NCBI GenBank assembly: GCA_030726195.1
Contig: JANREF010000031.1
Coordinates: 1,906 to 10,758 of the forward strand
Length of the DNA: 8,853 nucleotides
Source of the DNA: Burkholderiaceae bacterium
GTDB lineage: Bacteria; Pseudomonadota; Gammaproteobacteria; Burkholderiales; Burkholderiaceae_C
Reading direction: 5' to 3'
Positions 1-6,247 of this stretch are shown in pieces. Each line of letters starts with the position of its first letter. Within the stretch, counting starts at the first letter, position 1. A program made the position numbers and the translations under genes. The notes below the pieces were generated by a model. It was not told the origin of the DNA and searched no databases. It worked only from the letters and a program-made list of their open reading frames with translations.

Positions 1-9
1 GCTGGTCAT
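1..9 (-). CDS. possible start of a further minus-strand gene (first 3 codons only)
   Basis: An ATG reads leftward from base 9, only 4 bases after the paaG stop codon (14-16), and would encode Met-Thr-Ser before the window ends. A CCCC at 20-23 (GGGG on the coding strand) lies about 10 bases upstream and is at best a weak ribosome site. The tight spacing suggests translational coupling in an operon with paaG, where another phenylacetate gene would be natural. The product cannot be told from three residues. Confidence 0.3.
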
Positions 10-13
10 GGCG

Positions 14-850
14 TTACTGCCCCAAGAAGTTGGGGGCGCGCTTGTCTAAAAACGCTTGCACGCCCTCCATGTAGTCGTGTGTATGGCCCATCGCCGATTG
101 GGTATCGCGCTCCAGATCCAACTGTGCCTCTAGCGTGTTGGTCACGCTGGCACGCAACAAGGCACGTGTGGCCACCAAGGCTTTGGTGGGCATGACGGCC
201 AGCTTGTGGGCTTGCGCCATGACAGCCTCCATCAAAGCTGCCGGCTCGCCCGGCACCACATCCCAAATGAGGCCCCATTCTTTGGCCTGTGACGCGCCCA
301 GTTTGTCACCCGTCATAGCAAGACCCATGGCGCGGGCCAAGCCCAAGCGCTGGGTGAGCAACCAGGAGCCGCCCGCATCGGGTACCAGGCCAATTTTGCT
401 GAACGCCTGAATAAAACTGGCCGAACTGCTGGCAAACACCATGTCGCAGGCCATGGCAAACGACGCGCCTGCGCCAGCGGCCACGCCGTTGACCGCTGCA
501 ATCGTGGGCATGGGGTGGGCCTGAAGCTTGCGCACTGTGGGGTTGAAGCATTGATCGATGACAGGGCCTGGGTCGGCACGCTGCACCATGTCTGGTCCGG
601 GGGTGAAATCAAAGTCCGACAAGTCGGCACCAGCACAAAAACCACGTCCAGCGCCGGTGATCACGGTGCAGCGCACACCCGGTGCAGCCGCTGCGGTGTC
701 TAAGGCCGCCCACAAGTCGGCGTGCATTTGGCGGTTGAAGCTGTTGAGCGCCTGCGGGCGATTCAAGGTGATCACAGCCACGGCATTGTCGATATGGCAC
801 AGCACGCTGGGCTGCTCGGTTGTGGGATGGGCGTTGGGGGTAGCGCTCAC
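14..850 (-). CDS. paaG: PaaG-type enoyl-CoA isomerase (2-(1,2-epoxy-1,2-dihydrophenyl)acetyl-CoA isomerase)
   Basis: Cytoplasmic crotonase-superfamily enzyme of about 278 residues (E. coli PaaG has 262). In aerobic phenylacetate breakdown PaaG turns ring-1,2-epoxyphenylacetyl-CoA into the seven-membered oxepin-CoA. Counting from the GTG at 859, the CoA/oxyanion region GRGFCAGADL lies near residues 71-80 and VNGVAAGAGASFAMACD near 123-139. The signature AFSKIGLVPDAGGSWLL lies near 152-168, followed by AKEWGLIWDVV and a C-terminal DYMEGVQAFLDKRAP. The first catalytic Glu of true hydratases (GGGCE) is absent here (GAGAS), while an Asp sits in VPDAGG (D161), which fits an isomerase rather than a hydratase. 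The frame also opens at a GTG at 859, but that has no ribosome site. The GTG at 850 is preceded by AAGGTGA and is preferred; the choice changes only three residues. A TetR-type palindrome lies 45 bp upstream. Family assignment is strong, exact substrate slightly less so. Confidence 0.88.
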   Translation of the reverse strand: MSATPNAHPTTEQPSVLCHIDNAVAVITLNRPQALNSFNRQMHADLWAALDTAAAAPGVRCTVITGAGRGFCAGADLSDFDFTPGPDMVQRADPGPVIDQCFNPTVRKLQAHPMPTIAAVNGVAAGAGASFAMACDMVFASSSASFIQAFSKIGLVPDAGGSWLLTQRLGLARAMGLAMTGDKLGASQAKEWGLIWDVVPGEPAALMEAVMAQAHKLAVMPTKALVATRALLRASVTNTLEAQLDLERDTQSAMGHTHDYMEGVQAFLDKRAPNFLGQ

Positions 851-855
851 AAATG

Positions 856-862
856 TCACCTT
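856..862 (-). promoter_or_regulatory. ribosome binding site deciding the paaG start
   Basis: On the minus strand AAGGTGA ends 5 bases before the GTG at 850 (AAGG to GTG is 8 bases). The longer alternative GTG at 857-859 lies inside this motif and has only a C/A-rich, SD-less sequence before it. Confidence 0.45.
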
Positions 863-894
863 GGTTGGGTTGTCAAATCGCTTTTCAATGTAGC

Positions 895-920
895 ATTAAC
901 CAACCGAGCGGTCGGTTAAT
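895..920. promoter_or_regulatory. 26-bp palindromic operator, TetR/PaaR type (candidate)
   Basis: The left arm ATTAACCAACCG (895-906) and right arm CGGTCGGTTAAT (909-920) are complementary at 11 of 12 positions around a 2-bp AG centre. Size and symmetry are those of a TetR-family operator. The core ACCG..CGGT resembles, from memory, sites described for PaaR, the repressor of phenylacetate genes in betaproteobacteria. On the minus strand a TACATT hexamer (886-891) could be the paaG -10 box, which would put the palindrome over the -35 region, a usual place for repression. It lies about 170 bp before the plus-strand hydratase, so control of that gene is possible but less clear. The repressor gene is not in the window. 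Confidence 0.7.
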
Positions 921-1089
921 TTTTACCCTCGTTTTCCCTTATGTTTCCATCCAGCTTGTCTGATGGGTTGCCCAGCGGCTTTCACGGCAGTGCGGGCCAA
1001 GGCGACAGGCGCGCAACTGCGCATGAAAACATGGGCTTACACTGACCGGCTTATTGCACATTTCACACAACGCTTTGAGGAGATTCAAC

Positions 1090-1866
1090 ATGAGCGACGC
1101 ACTGGTTCTAACCCAAACCCAAGGCCGCGCGGCCATCATCACCCTGAATCGACCCAAGCAGCTCAACGCGCTCAACGACGCCCTCATGAACGAGTTGGGC
1201 GCTGCCCTTACCGCCTTTGACCAAGACGACAGCATTGGCTGCATCATCATCACGGGCAGCGAAAAGGCCTTTGCAGCTGGTGCCGACATTGGCGCCATGG
1301 CCAGCTACACCTTTGCCGACGTGTACAAGGGCGACTACATCACCCGCAACTGGGAAACCATTCGCCGCATCCGCAAGCCCGTTATTGCAGCCGTATCCGG
1401 CTTTGCGCTGGGTGGCGGCTGCGAGCTGGCCATGATGTGCGACTTCATCATTGCCGCAGACACGGCCAAGTTCGGTCAGCCCGAGATCAAGCTGGGTATC
1501 ATCCCCGGCGCGGGCGGCACGCAGCGCCTGCCCCGCGCCGTGGTCAAATCCAAGGCCATGGACATGGCATTGACCGGACGCATGATGGACGCCCAAGAGG
1601 CCGAGCGCGCGGGCCTGGTCAGCCGCGTGGTGCCCAGCGACAAGCTCATGGACGAGGCCTTAGCCGCGGCTCTCATGATTGGCGACTACTCCATGCCCAG
1701 CGTCATGGCCGCCAAAGAAGCCGTCAACCAAGCGTTTGAAGGCTCATTGGCCGACGGCGTGCACTTTGAGCGCCGCCTGTTCCACGCCTTGTTCGCCACC
1801 GATGACCAAAAAGAAGGCATGGACGCCTTTGTGAACAAACGCAAACCCAACTTCACACACCAATAA
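1090..1866 (+). CDS. short-chain enoyl-CoA hydratase (crotonase family)
   Basis: A 258-residue cytoplasmic enzyme that adds water across the 2,3 double bond of enoyl-CoA thioesters, giving 3-hydroxyacyl-CoA. Both catalytic glutamates are present: Glu112 in [11 protein letters not shown] and Glu132 in [19 protein letters not shown]. The CoA-binding AFAAGADI lies at about 60-67, and the C-terminal [21 protein letters not shown] matches the mitochondrial ECHS1/bacterial crotonase pattern closely. Length is typical. The ATG at 1090 is chosen because GAGGAG (1077-1082) sits 7 bases before it; an in-frame ATG at 1054 has no such site. It is divergent from paaG. It could act as PaaF (2,3-dehydroadipyl-CoA hydratase) or in general fatty or amino acid beta-oxidation. 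The sequence looks more like the general short-chain hydratase, so no symbol is given. Confidence 0.9.
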   Translation: MSDALVLTQTQGRAAIITLNRPKQLNALNDALMNELGAALTAFDQDDSIGCIIITGSEKAFAAGADIGAMASYTFADVYKGDYITRNWETIRRIRKPVIAAVSGFALGGGCELAMMCDFIIAADTAKFGQPEIKLGIIPGAGGTQRLPRAVVKSKAMDMALTGRMMDAQEAERAGLVSRVVPSDKLMDEALAAALMIGDYSMPSVMAAKEAVNQAFEGSLADGVHFERRLFHALFATDDQKEGMDAFVNKRKPNFTHQ

Positions 1867-1904
1867 GCAGCCGCGTCAAACGGTGCCTGTTCGAAGCCCA
1901 TATC

Positions 1905-1916
1905 AAATTTTTTAAA
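1905..1916 (+). promoter_or_regulatory. A/T tract resembling a promoter UP element (tRNA-Met)
   Basis: AAATTTTTTAAA at 1905-1916 stands out in GC-rich surroundings. If transcription starts near 1958 it spans about -53 to -42, where the RNA polymerase alpha C-terminal domain contacts UP elements of stable-RNA promoters. Its A-run/T-run/A-run order resembles the UP consensus. It may compensate for the lack of a recognisable -35 box. Confidence 0.4.
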
Positions 1917-1945
1917 GTGGCCCACGCCGGGCTGAAAAATTTGGC

Positions 1946-1951
1946 TATAAT
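1946..1951 (+). promoter_or_regulatory. -10 box of the tRNA-Met promoter
   Basis: A perfect TATAAT lies 9 bases before the mature tRNA 5' end, so the start site would be near 1957-1958 and the 5' leader only 3-4 bases. The bases just after it (GGCTCGG) form a GC-rich discriminator, typical of promoters under stringent control. No sequence close to TTGACA is found at 15-19 bp spacing. Confidence 0.6.
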
Positions 1952-1960
1952 TTGTGGCTC

Positions 1961-2037
1961 GGTGATGTAGCTCAGCTGGTTAGAGCACAGCATTCATAAT
2001 GCTGGGGTCGGTGGTTCAAGTCCACCTATCACCACCA
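1961..2037 (+). tRNA. tRNA-Met (CAT), elongator type
   Basis: A complete 77-nt cloverleaf with encoded CCA (2035-2037). The acceptor stem GGTGATG pairs with TATCACC (2027-2033), with one G-U pair, and the discriminator is A. The D-arm contains AGCTCAGCTGGTTAGAGC. The anticodon stem CAGCA (1988-1992)/TGCTG (2000-2004) encloses the loop TTCATAA with anticodon CAT at 1995-1997. The T-arm contains GGTTCAAGTCC. The first pair is a normal G-C and the body matches E. coli elongator tRNA-Met (GTAGCTCAG, GGGGTC). This argues against the initiator tRNA, which has an unpaired 1-72 position and three G-C pairs in the anticodon stem. A CAT-anticodon tRNA-Ile2 is also unlikely. Confidence 0.95.
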
Positions 2038-2046
2038 AACACACCT

Positions 2047-2079
2047 AAGCCGTTGATCCAAAAGGTCAACGGCTTTTTT
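2047..2079 (+). terminator. intrinsic terminator of tRNA-Met
   Basis: AGCCGTTGA (2048-2056) pairs perfectly with TCAACGGCT (2066-2074), extended inward by two pairs around a CAAAA loop, and is followed by six T (2074-2079). It starts 10 bases after the tRNA CCA end, so the tRNA is a single-gene transcription unit. Confidence 0.9.
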
Positions 2080-2104
2080 GTTGTCTGTGCAATTGGATAG
2101 GCTT

Positions 2105-2132
2105 GCGTTGCTCAAGCAGCGCTGGGCAACGC
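2105..2132. repeat. inverted repeat after the SulP gene
   Basis: GCGTTGC (2105-2111) and GCAACGC (2126-2132) form a 7-bp stem whose loop contains the self-complementary CAGCGCTG (2117-2124). It lies 16 bp beyond the transporter stop codon. No T-run follows on the minus strand, so it is a weak candidate for an end-of-transcript hairpin rather than a standard terminator. Confidence 0.35.
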
Positions 2133-2147
2133 CCATTCAGCGCCGCC

Positions 2148-3893
2148 CTACTCTTTGCCGTAGCTGCCCAATTGCGCCAAAAACCCGCTGCGCTCTAGCA
2201 ATGAGTAGGGTTGAGGCTGCAGTTGCTGCAAGTGCAAGCTCGCGCCATGCTTGTGCAGGGTGTGCACAATTTCTTTGAGGTTGTCCAAGCCAGTGGTGTC
2301 CAGCGCAATGAGACGCTGGGTGTTCACATGCACTTCACTGCCCGGCTTGCAGTGCCTGGCCCACTCGCCAAGCGCGTCCAGTTTGCCGACCGCGCCAAAA
2401 AACAAACTGCCGTACATGAGCACATCCAAGCGCGTGCTCGATGTGTGCTGAATGCGCACCTGAAAAATATCGCTTTGCCGCTTGATGAACAGCACAAACG
2501 CCATAGCCAGACCCAGCTGCACAGCCAACGTGAGGTCGAACACAACCGTGACAAAAAACGTAGACAGCAGCATGAGCCTGTAGTGCGCACTGAATTGCTT
2601 GAGTTTTAAAAACTCGCGCCACTCCCCCATATTCCAAGCCACATACAACAAAATACCGGCCAACACGGCCAACGGTATGTGTTTGGCCAGGGGTGCGGCC
2701 ACCAACACGATGGCGGCTAGAGTGACGGCGTGCACGATGCCCGATACCGGCGATGTTGCCCCGGCCCGGATGTTGGTGACCGTGCGGGCAATGGTGCCAG
2801 TCACAGGCATGCCACCGAAAAACGGCACTGCAAAATTCGCCACGCCTTGTGCCATCAGTTCTTGATTGGGGTTGTGTTTGGGCATCTCAATCAGCTGATC
2901 AGCCACCCGTGCGCACAACAGCGACTCCACCGCACCCAGCAGCGCAATGGTCATGGTGGGCAGCACCAACTGCTTGACGCTGGCCCACGAAAACGCAGGC
3001 AGCTCAAATACCGGCAGCCCTGCGGGAATGCTGCCAAAACGCTGGCCAATGGTCTCAACGGGCAACTGCATGACATAGGCCAGCGCACTCAAACTCACCA
3101 AGGCCACAATGGGCCCTGGCAAACGCGACGCCGCGCTGGCACCGCGCGTGCCACCAGGTAGGTGCTTGAGTGTTGCCAACACGGCCGAGCGCGTGTTCCA
3201 CAACCTCGGCCACACAAACAAGCCCAGCACGCACAGGGACGCCAGCACAAACGCATAGGGATTGAAGCTGTTGATGTGCTGCCCCAACACGTGCATTTGC
3301 GAAAAAAAGTCGCCGGGCATCTTAGCCACATCCAATCCAAACCAGTCGCGCAGCTGGGACACGGCAATCAACACCGCAATACCGTTGGTAAAGCCAATGA
3401 CCACGCTCACTGGCACGTAGCGCACCAAGCTGCCCAATTTCAACCAGCCCATAGCAAACAGCAATAAACCGGCACAAGAGGTACTCACCAGCAAACTGCC
3501 CACGCCATGGCGCTCGACAATGCCGTACACAATCACAATGAAGGCACCGGCCGGCCCACCAATTTGCACCGATGACCCGCCCAGCATCGACACCAGCAAA
3601 CCGCCAATAATGGCCGTCCACAGACCGGCTTGCGGGCTTAAGCCGCTGGCAATCGCAAACGCCATGGCCAGTGGCAACGCAACAATACCCACGGTGATGC
3701 CTGAGCCCATGTCCTTGAGCGCATTGGCGCGGCTGTAATCGCGCAGGTGCAGCAACACGCGCGGCTGGAAAGACAGCCGCGGCAGCCGCCATGGGCTGTG
3801 CCCCGGCGATTGGTCAGACGCGGCAGACTGATCAGAGGGCTGGGCGTGGTGCGCTTCGTGCGCGGGCTCGTCTGTGGGCTGAGATTCGGTCAT
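2148..3893 (-). CDS. SulP family inorganic anion transporter with STAS domain
   Basis: A 581-residue inner-membrane protein of the SulP (SLC26) family, which carries sulfate, bicarbonate or other small anions. After a hydrophilic, His/Gln/Ser-rich N-terminus (1-45) comes the family hallmark VGIVALPLAMAFAIASGLSP (68-87). It continues with GGSSVQIGGPAGAFIVIV (105-122), PVSVVIGFTNGIAVLI (161-176), and ALLGAVESLL (317-326) with GVANFAVPFFGGMPVTGTIAR (350-370). About a dozen hydrophobic stretches run to residue 470. A cytoplasmic STAS domain occupies about 478-575, with LDTTGLDNLKEI at its nucleotide-binding/phosphorylation loop. The frame stays open to 4241, but that extension is non-hydrophobic and runs into the rpmB start, so the ATG at 3893 is used. 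No good ribosome site is visible there. The substrate cannot be told. It is a single gene, convergent with tRNA-Met. Confidence 0.88.
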   Translation of the reverse strand: MTESQPTDEPAHEAHHAQPSDQSAASDQSPGHSPWRLPRLSFQPRVLLHLRDYSRANALKDMGSGITVGIVALPLAMAFAIASGLSPQAGLWTAIIGGLLVSMLGGSSVQIGGPAGAFIVIVYGIVERHGVGSLLVSTSCAGLLLFAMGWLKLGSLVRYVPVSVVIGFTNGIAVLIAVSQLRDWFGLDVAKMPGDFFSQMHVLGQHINSFNPYAFVLASLCVLGLFVWPRLWNTRSAVLATLKHLPGGTRGASAASRLPGPIVALVSLSALAYVMQLPVETIGQRFGSIPAGLPVFELPAFSWASVKQLVLPTMTIALLGAVESLLCARVADQLIEMPKHNPNQELMAQGVANFAVPFFGGMPVTGTIARTVTNIRAGATSPVSGIVHAVTLAAIVLVAAPLAKHIPLAVLAGILLYVAWNMGEWREFLKLKQFSAHYRLMLLSTFFVTVVFDLTLAVQLGLAMAFVLFIKRQSDIFQVRIQHTSSTRLDVLMYGSLFFGAVGKLDALGEWARHCKPGSEVHVNTQRLIALDTTGLDNLKEIVHTLHKHGASLHLQQLQPQPYSLLERSGFLAQLGSYGKE

Positions 3894-4044
3894 GACACAA
3901 CATGTTACGCCTGCTGACTGACACCCTTGGCGGCCTGGTGAGGAGAGGTGGCAGATTTGATGCCTGGGTGCTGTGCGGAAATGCCTGCACGCCACCCGCC
4001 CCCGCCCCGTTAGGTAGATGTGTGTCCCAAGCGGATTTCTAGGG
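3894..4044. other. intergenic, no gene seen
   Basis: This is the divergent space between the SulP start and the rpmB promoter. I see no coding sequence, RNA gene or clear SulP promoter, only a GC-rich patch around 3990-4012. Confidence 0.5.
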
Positions 4045-4045
4045 C

Positions 4046-4051
4046 TATAAT
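4046..4051 (+). promoter_or_regulatory. -10 box of the rpmB-rpmG promoter
   Basis: A perfect TATAAT in the context GGGCTATAAT, nearly the same as at the tRNA-Met promoter in this window. No good -35 match occurs at normal spacing. A start site near 4058 would give rpmB a leader of about 175 nt. Confidence 0.55.
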
Positions 4052-4135
4052 GGCAGGCTTTGCTGGATTTGACGTGTGGTTCACGCTGCCCGACAGGTCT
4101 GCAAAATTTCGAGTTACCGCTGGCACAACAGCAGA

Positions 4136-4182
4136 CTGCACGAAAGCAAACTGTCCGTAACAGGGGCAGCCCCGTCGTGCAG
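4136..4182 (+). promoter_or_regulatory. structured 5' leader element of rpmB (candidate)
   Basis: CTGCACGA (4136-4143) and TCGTGCAG (4175-4182) form a perfect 8-bp closing stem. Two further hairpins fit between them: CTGT/ACAG around CCGTA, and GGGG/CCCC around CAG. Together they make a three-way-junction-like fold about 50 nt before the rpmB start. Several ribosomal-protein operons are controlled by their own products binding such leaders. That bL28 or bL33 does so here is inference. Confidence 0.35.
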
Positions 4183-4234
4183 CTGGCCCAGCGAGGTGCG
4201 GCGCAAGCTGTTAACGTTTTTAGGAGTGTCCAAC

Positions 4235-4468
4235 ATGGCACGCGTATGTGAAGTAACAGGCAAAAAGCCTATGTCGGGAAACAACGTTTCCCACGCCAAC
4301 AACCGGACCAAGCGTCGTTTTCTGCCAAACCTGCAGTACCGTCGTTTTTGGGTTGAGAGCGAGAACCGTTGGGTGCGTTTGCGCGTATCTAGCGCTGCAT
4401 TGCGCTTGATCGACAAAAACGGTATCGATTCCGTGCTGGCCGATTTGCGCGCCCGCGGTCAAGCTTAA
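4235..4468 (+). CDS. rpmB: 50S ribosomal protein bL28
   Basis: A 77-residue basic protein of the large ribosomal subunit (E. coli has 78). It has the N-terminal [20 protein letters not shown], the core [20 protein letters not shown], and the C-terminal [15 protein letters not shown], all diagnostic of bL28. It has a single cysteine and so is the zinc-free type. The ATG at 4235 follows AGGAG (4222-4226) by 8 bases; the frame is open further upstream to 4076 but that part is the untranslated leader. Tandem stops TAA TAG (4466-4471) end it. The next gene, rpmG, begins 18 bases later, the usual rpmB-rpmG operon order. Confidence 0.97.
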   Translation: MARVCEVTGKKPMSGNNVSHANNRTKRRFLPNLQYRRFWVESENRWVRLRVSSAALRLIDKNGIDSVLADLRARGQA

Positions 4469-4486
4469 TAGGTAGGAGAACCGAAC

Positions 4487-4657
4487 ATGGCAACCAAAGG
4501 CACACGCGAAAAAATCAAGCTGGAATCCACTGCTGGAACCGGCCATTTTTACACCACAACCAAAAACAAGAAAACCACGCCAGAGAAAATGGAGATCATG
4601 AAGTTTGATCCCAAAGCTCGCAAGCACGTGGCTTACAAAGAGATCAAGCTGAAGTAA
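4487..4657 (+). CDS. rpmG: 50S ribosomal protein bL33
   Basis: A 56-residue large-subunit protein (E. coli has 55). It matches the family along its length: [20 protein letters not shown] near 5-24, then [20 protein letters not shown] and a final [11 protein letters not shown]. It has no cysteine, so it is the zinc-independent form, like its partner bL28. A strong AGGAG (4474-4478) sits 8 bases before the ATG. It is the second and last gene of the rpmB-rpmG operon and is followed by a terminator 18 bases after the stop. Confidence 0.97.
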   Translation: MATKGTREKIKLESTAGTGHFYTTTKNKKTTPEKMEIMKFDPKARKHVAYKEIKLK

Positions 4658-4675
4658 TTCGGCCAAGCCTCTTAC

Positions 4676-4711
4676 AAAAACCGCCAAGGCTCACGCCAAG
4701 GCGGTTTTTTT
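4676..4711 (+). terminator. intrinsic terminator of rpmB-rpmG (probably bidirectional)
   Basis: CCGCC (4681-4685) pairs with GGCGG (4700-4704), with an inner GGC/GCC stem around TCAC, followed by seven T (4705-4711). Five A (4676-4680) precede the stem, so on the minus strand it also reads as a stem with a T-run and could stop transcription from either side. Confidence 0.85.
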
Positions 4712-4929
4712 ACGCCCCTTGGGTAGGGCTAATGCTCAGGCTACGGCTACGGCTACTGCAACACCAACCTCTACAGCGGCTGCAGTTGGCAAACAGCAAG
4801 CCGCAGGTCAACACCAGCCCCCGCCGCGCACACCGACGCGGGTGCATTGCTACAGACACATCCATGCGGGCACACAACCACAGCAATATAGGCGCGCCCT
4901 GACACAAGCAGCGACGGGCAAGCGGACAT
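4712..4929. other. intergenic stretch between two terminators, no convincing gene
   Basis: It holds a short tandem repeat, GGCTAC three times at 4739-4756, and otherwise unremarkable GC-rich sequence. Open frames of 66-77 codons exist on both strands, but they use weak starts, have composition-driven residues (Ala/Thr or Cys/Arg/Ser runs) and match no family I know. See findings. Confidence 0.4.
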
Positions 4930-4953
4930 AAAAAAAGCCCCACAAGGGGGCTT
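4930..4953 (-). terminator. intrinsic terminator of the desaturase gene
   Basis: On the minus strand AGCCCC (from 4952 down to 4947) pairs with GGGGCT (4941 down to 4936) around a 5-base loop and runs into seven T (A at 4930-4936 on plus). It lies about 68 bp beyond the desaturase stop codon. Confidence 0.8.
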
Positions 4954-5020
4954 CAAAGATGGTGTCTTCACACCCGCGGGCCTAGTCTTGAGGCTAGACC
5001 CAGCGGTGCGAATGCAGTCT

Positions 5021-6217
5021 TTAAGACGCTTTGACCGAGCGCAGCTTCACTGAGAAGTCACGCAACGCCGCAATACCGCTGGCCTCGGCCTTCACACACC
5101 AGGCTTGCAAATCGGCAGCCAACTGGTCACGCGTTTGCGTGGTGCTGCTCCACACTTGGCGCAGCTCTTCGCGCATGGCCGTCATGGTGTCAAGCACAGG
5201 GTGTGCAGCGCGCGCTTGGGCCAACTGTGGCTTGATCTCTGCTGGTACTTTTTCGTCGTCACGGTGCAACCAACGCTTGGCAGCGGCCAGGTTGACCCAG
5301 TCTTGACCTTTGGCTTTGGCTGTTGCCAACTCGGTGCTGGCTGCGCCGCGCAAGGCTTTGGCAAAATTGGCCATCACTTCGTAGCGGTTGGCAATCACAG
5401 CCTCTAGGGTCAGCGCATCTGCTACTGGCTTGACGTCGCCCAACACCAACTGTGGTGGTACCTTGCGAACCTTGGCCCAGCCCACCATTTCCATGGCGCG
5501 AATGTATGCCCAGCCCAAGTCAAACTCGTAGGGCTTGACCGAGAACTTGGCCGACGTTGGGTAGGTGTGGTGGTTGTTGTGCAACTCTTCGCCACCAATG
5601 ATGATGCCCCAAGGCGACACGTTGGTGCTGGAGTCTGCCGCTTCAAAGTTGCGGTAGCCCCAGTAGTGGCCGATACCGTTGATCACGCCTGCAGCCCAAA
5701 TTGGTATCCAAGCCATTTGAATGGCCCAAATGGTCAAGCCCAACACGCCAAACAACGACACGTTGATGATGAGCATGAGTGCCACACCGGAGGCGCTGAA
5801 GCGGGTGTACAGGTTGCGCTCGATCCAGTCGTTGGGCGTGCCGTGGCTGAATTTTTCTATGGTGGCAGCCACTTTGGCTTCTGCACGGTACAGCTCTGAG
5901 CCACGGAACAACACGGTGCCAATGCCACGTGTGACAGGACTGTGCGGATCGTCATGGGTTTCACATTTGGCGTGGTGCTTGCGGTGAATAGCAACCCACT
6001 CACGCGTGACCATGCCTGTGGTCAACCACAGCCAAAAACGGAAGAAGTGCGACGGAATAGCGTGCAAATCCATGGCGCGGTGCGCTTGATGGCGGTGCAG
6101 GTAGACGGTCACGCCTGCAATGGTCAAGTGGGTCACAACCAATGTGTAGACAACCAATTGCCATGCGCTGGCGTTGGTTAATCCATTGGTCAACCAGTCA
6201 ATTGCGATTTCCAACAT
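5021..6217 (-). CDS. membrane fatty acid desaturase (acyl-CoA/delta-9 desaturase type)
   Basis: A 398-residue integral-membrane di-iron enzyme that puts a cis double bond into acyl chains using O2 and an electron donor, adjusting membrane fluidity. All histidine boxes are present: HRHQAH (41-46), HRKHH (78-82) and HNNHH (213-217), plus the conserved NGIGHYWGYRNF (180-191) with H184. Hydrophobic segments at about 20-40, 55-70 and 144-183 carry the catalytic core. After about residue 250 there is a hydrophilic, Ala/Lys/Gln-rich C-terminal region of about 150 residues. From memory, DesA-type desaturases of pseudomonads (about 394 residues) have a similar length. The ATG at 6217 follows AGGA (6225-6228) by 7 bases. 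It is a single-gene unit with its own terminator and a hairpin-rich leader. Fold and chemistry are secure; the exact substrate and bond position are not. Confidence 0.92.
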   Translation of the reverse strand: MLEIAIDWLTNGLTNASAWQLVVYTLVVTHLTIAGVTVYLHRHQAHRAMDLHAIPSHFFRFWLWLTTGMVTREWVAIHRKHHAKCETHDDPHSPVTRGIGTVLFRGSELYRAEAKVAATIEKFSHGTPNDWIERNLYTRFSASGVALMLIINVSLFGVLGLTIWAIQMAWIPIWAAGVINGIGHYWGYRNFEAADSSTNVSPWGIIIGGEELHNNHHTYPTSAKFSVKPYEFDLGWAYIRAMEMVGWAKVRKVPPQLVLGDVKPVADALTLEAVIANRYEVMANFAKALRGAASTELATAKAKGQDWVNLAAAKRWLHRDDEKVPAEIKPQLAQARAAHPVLDTMTAMREELRQVWSSTTQTRDQLAADLQAWCVKAEASGIAALRDFSVKLRSVKAS

Positions 6218-6247
6218 GTAGGAATCCTATGTAATGAGATATTGAGT

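Noticed and set aside
963..1220. Plus-strand frame across the paaG/hydratase intergenic region
   Set aside because: It overlaps the hydratase gene in another frame, with no ribosome site and no recognisable protein.
1919..1932. GCCC-ACGCC-GGGC hairpin as a terminator for the enoyl-CoA hydratase
   Set aside because: The stem is only 4 bp and is followed by A-rich, not T-rich, sequence. It also lies within the tRNA promoter. No terminator for the hydratase is seen.
1961..2079. tRNA-Met as an integration site for a mobile element
   Set aside because: No duplicated tRNA 3' end, integrase or foreign-looking cargo is found on either side.
2211..3467. Several long plus-strand frames opposite the SulP gene
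   Set aside because: They are antisense shadows of a GC-rich, well-conserved membrane protein gene, with His/Gln/Arg-rich composition and no start signals.
4076..4234. In-frame upstream extension of rpmB (53 codons)
   Set aside because: bL28 starts with MARVC or MSRVC, and a strong AGGAG is placed correctly for the ATG at 4235. The upstream part looks like structured leader.
3894..4241. Open frame extending the SulP protein by 116 residues upstream
   Set aside because: It is rich in Cys/Arg/His, unlike any SulP N-terminus, and runs antisense through the rpmB leader into the rpmB start codon. The ATG at 3893 gives a normal SulP protein.
4710..4943. Minus-strand frame of 77 codons and overlapping 66- to 70-codon frames
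   Set aside because: They have no ribosome site, run through the desaturase terminator, and have repetitive composition caused by GC-rich triplets. No family resemblance.
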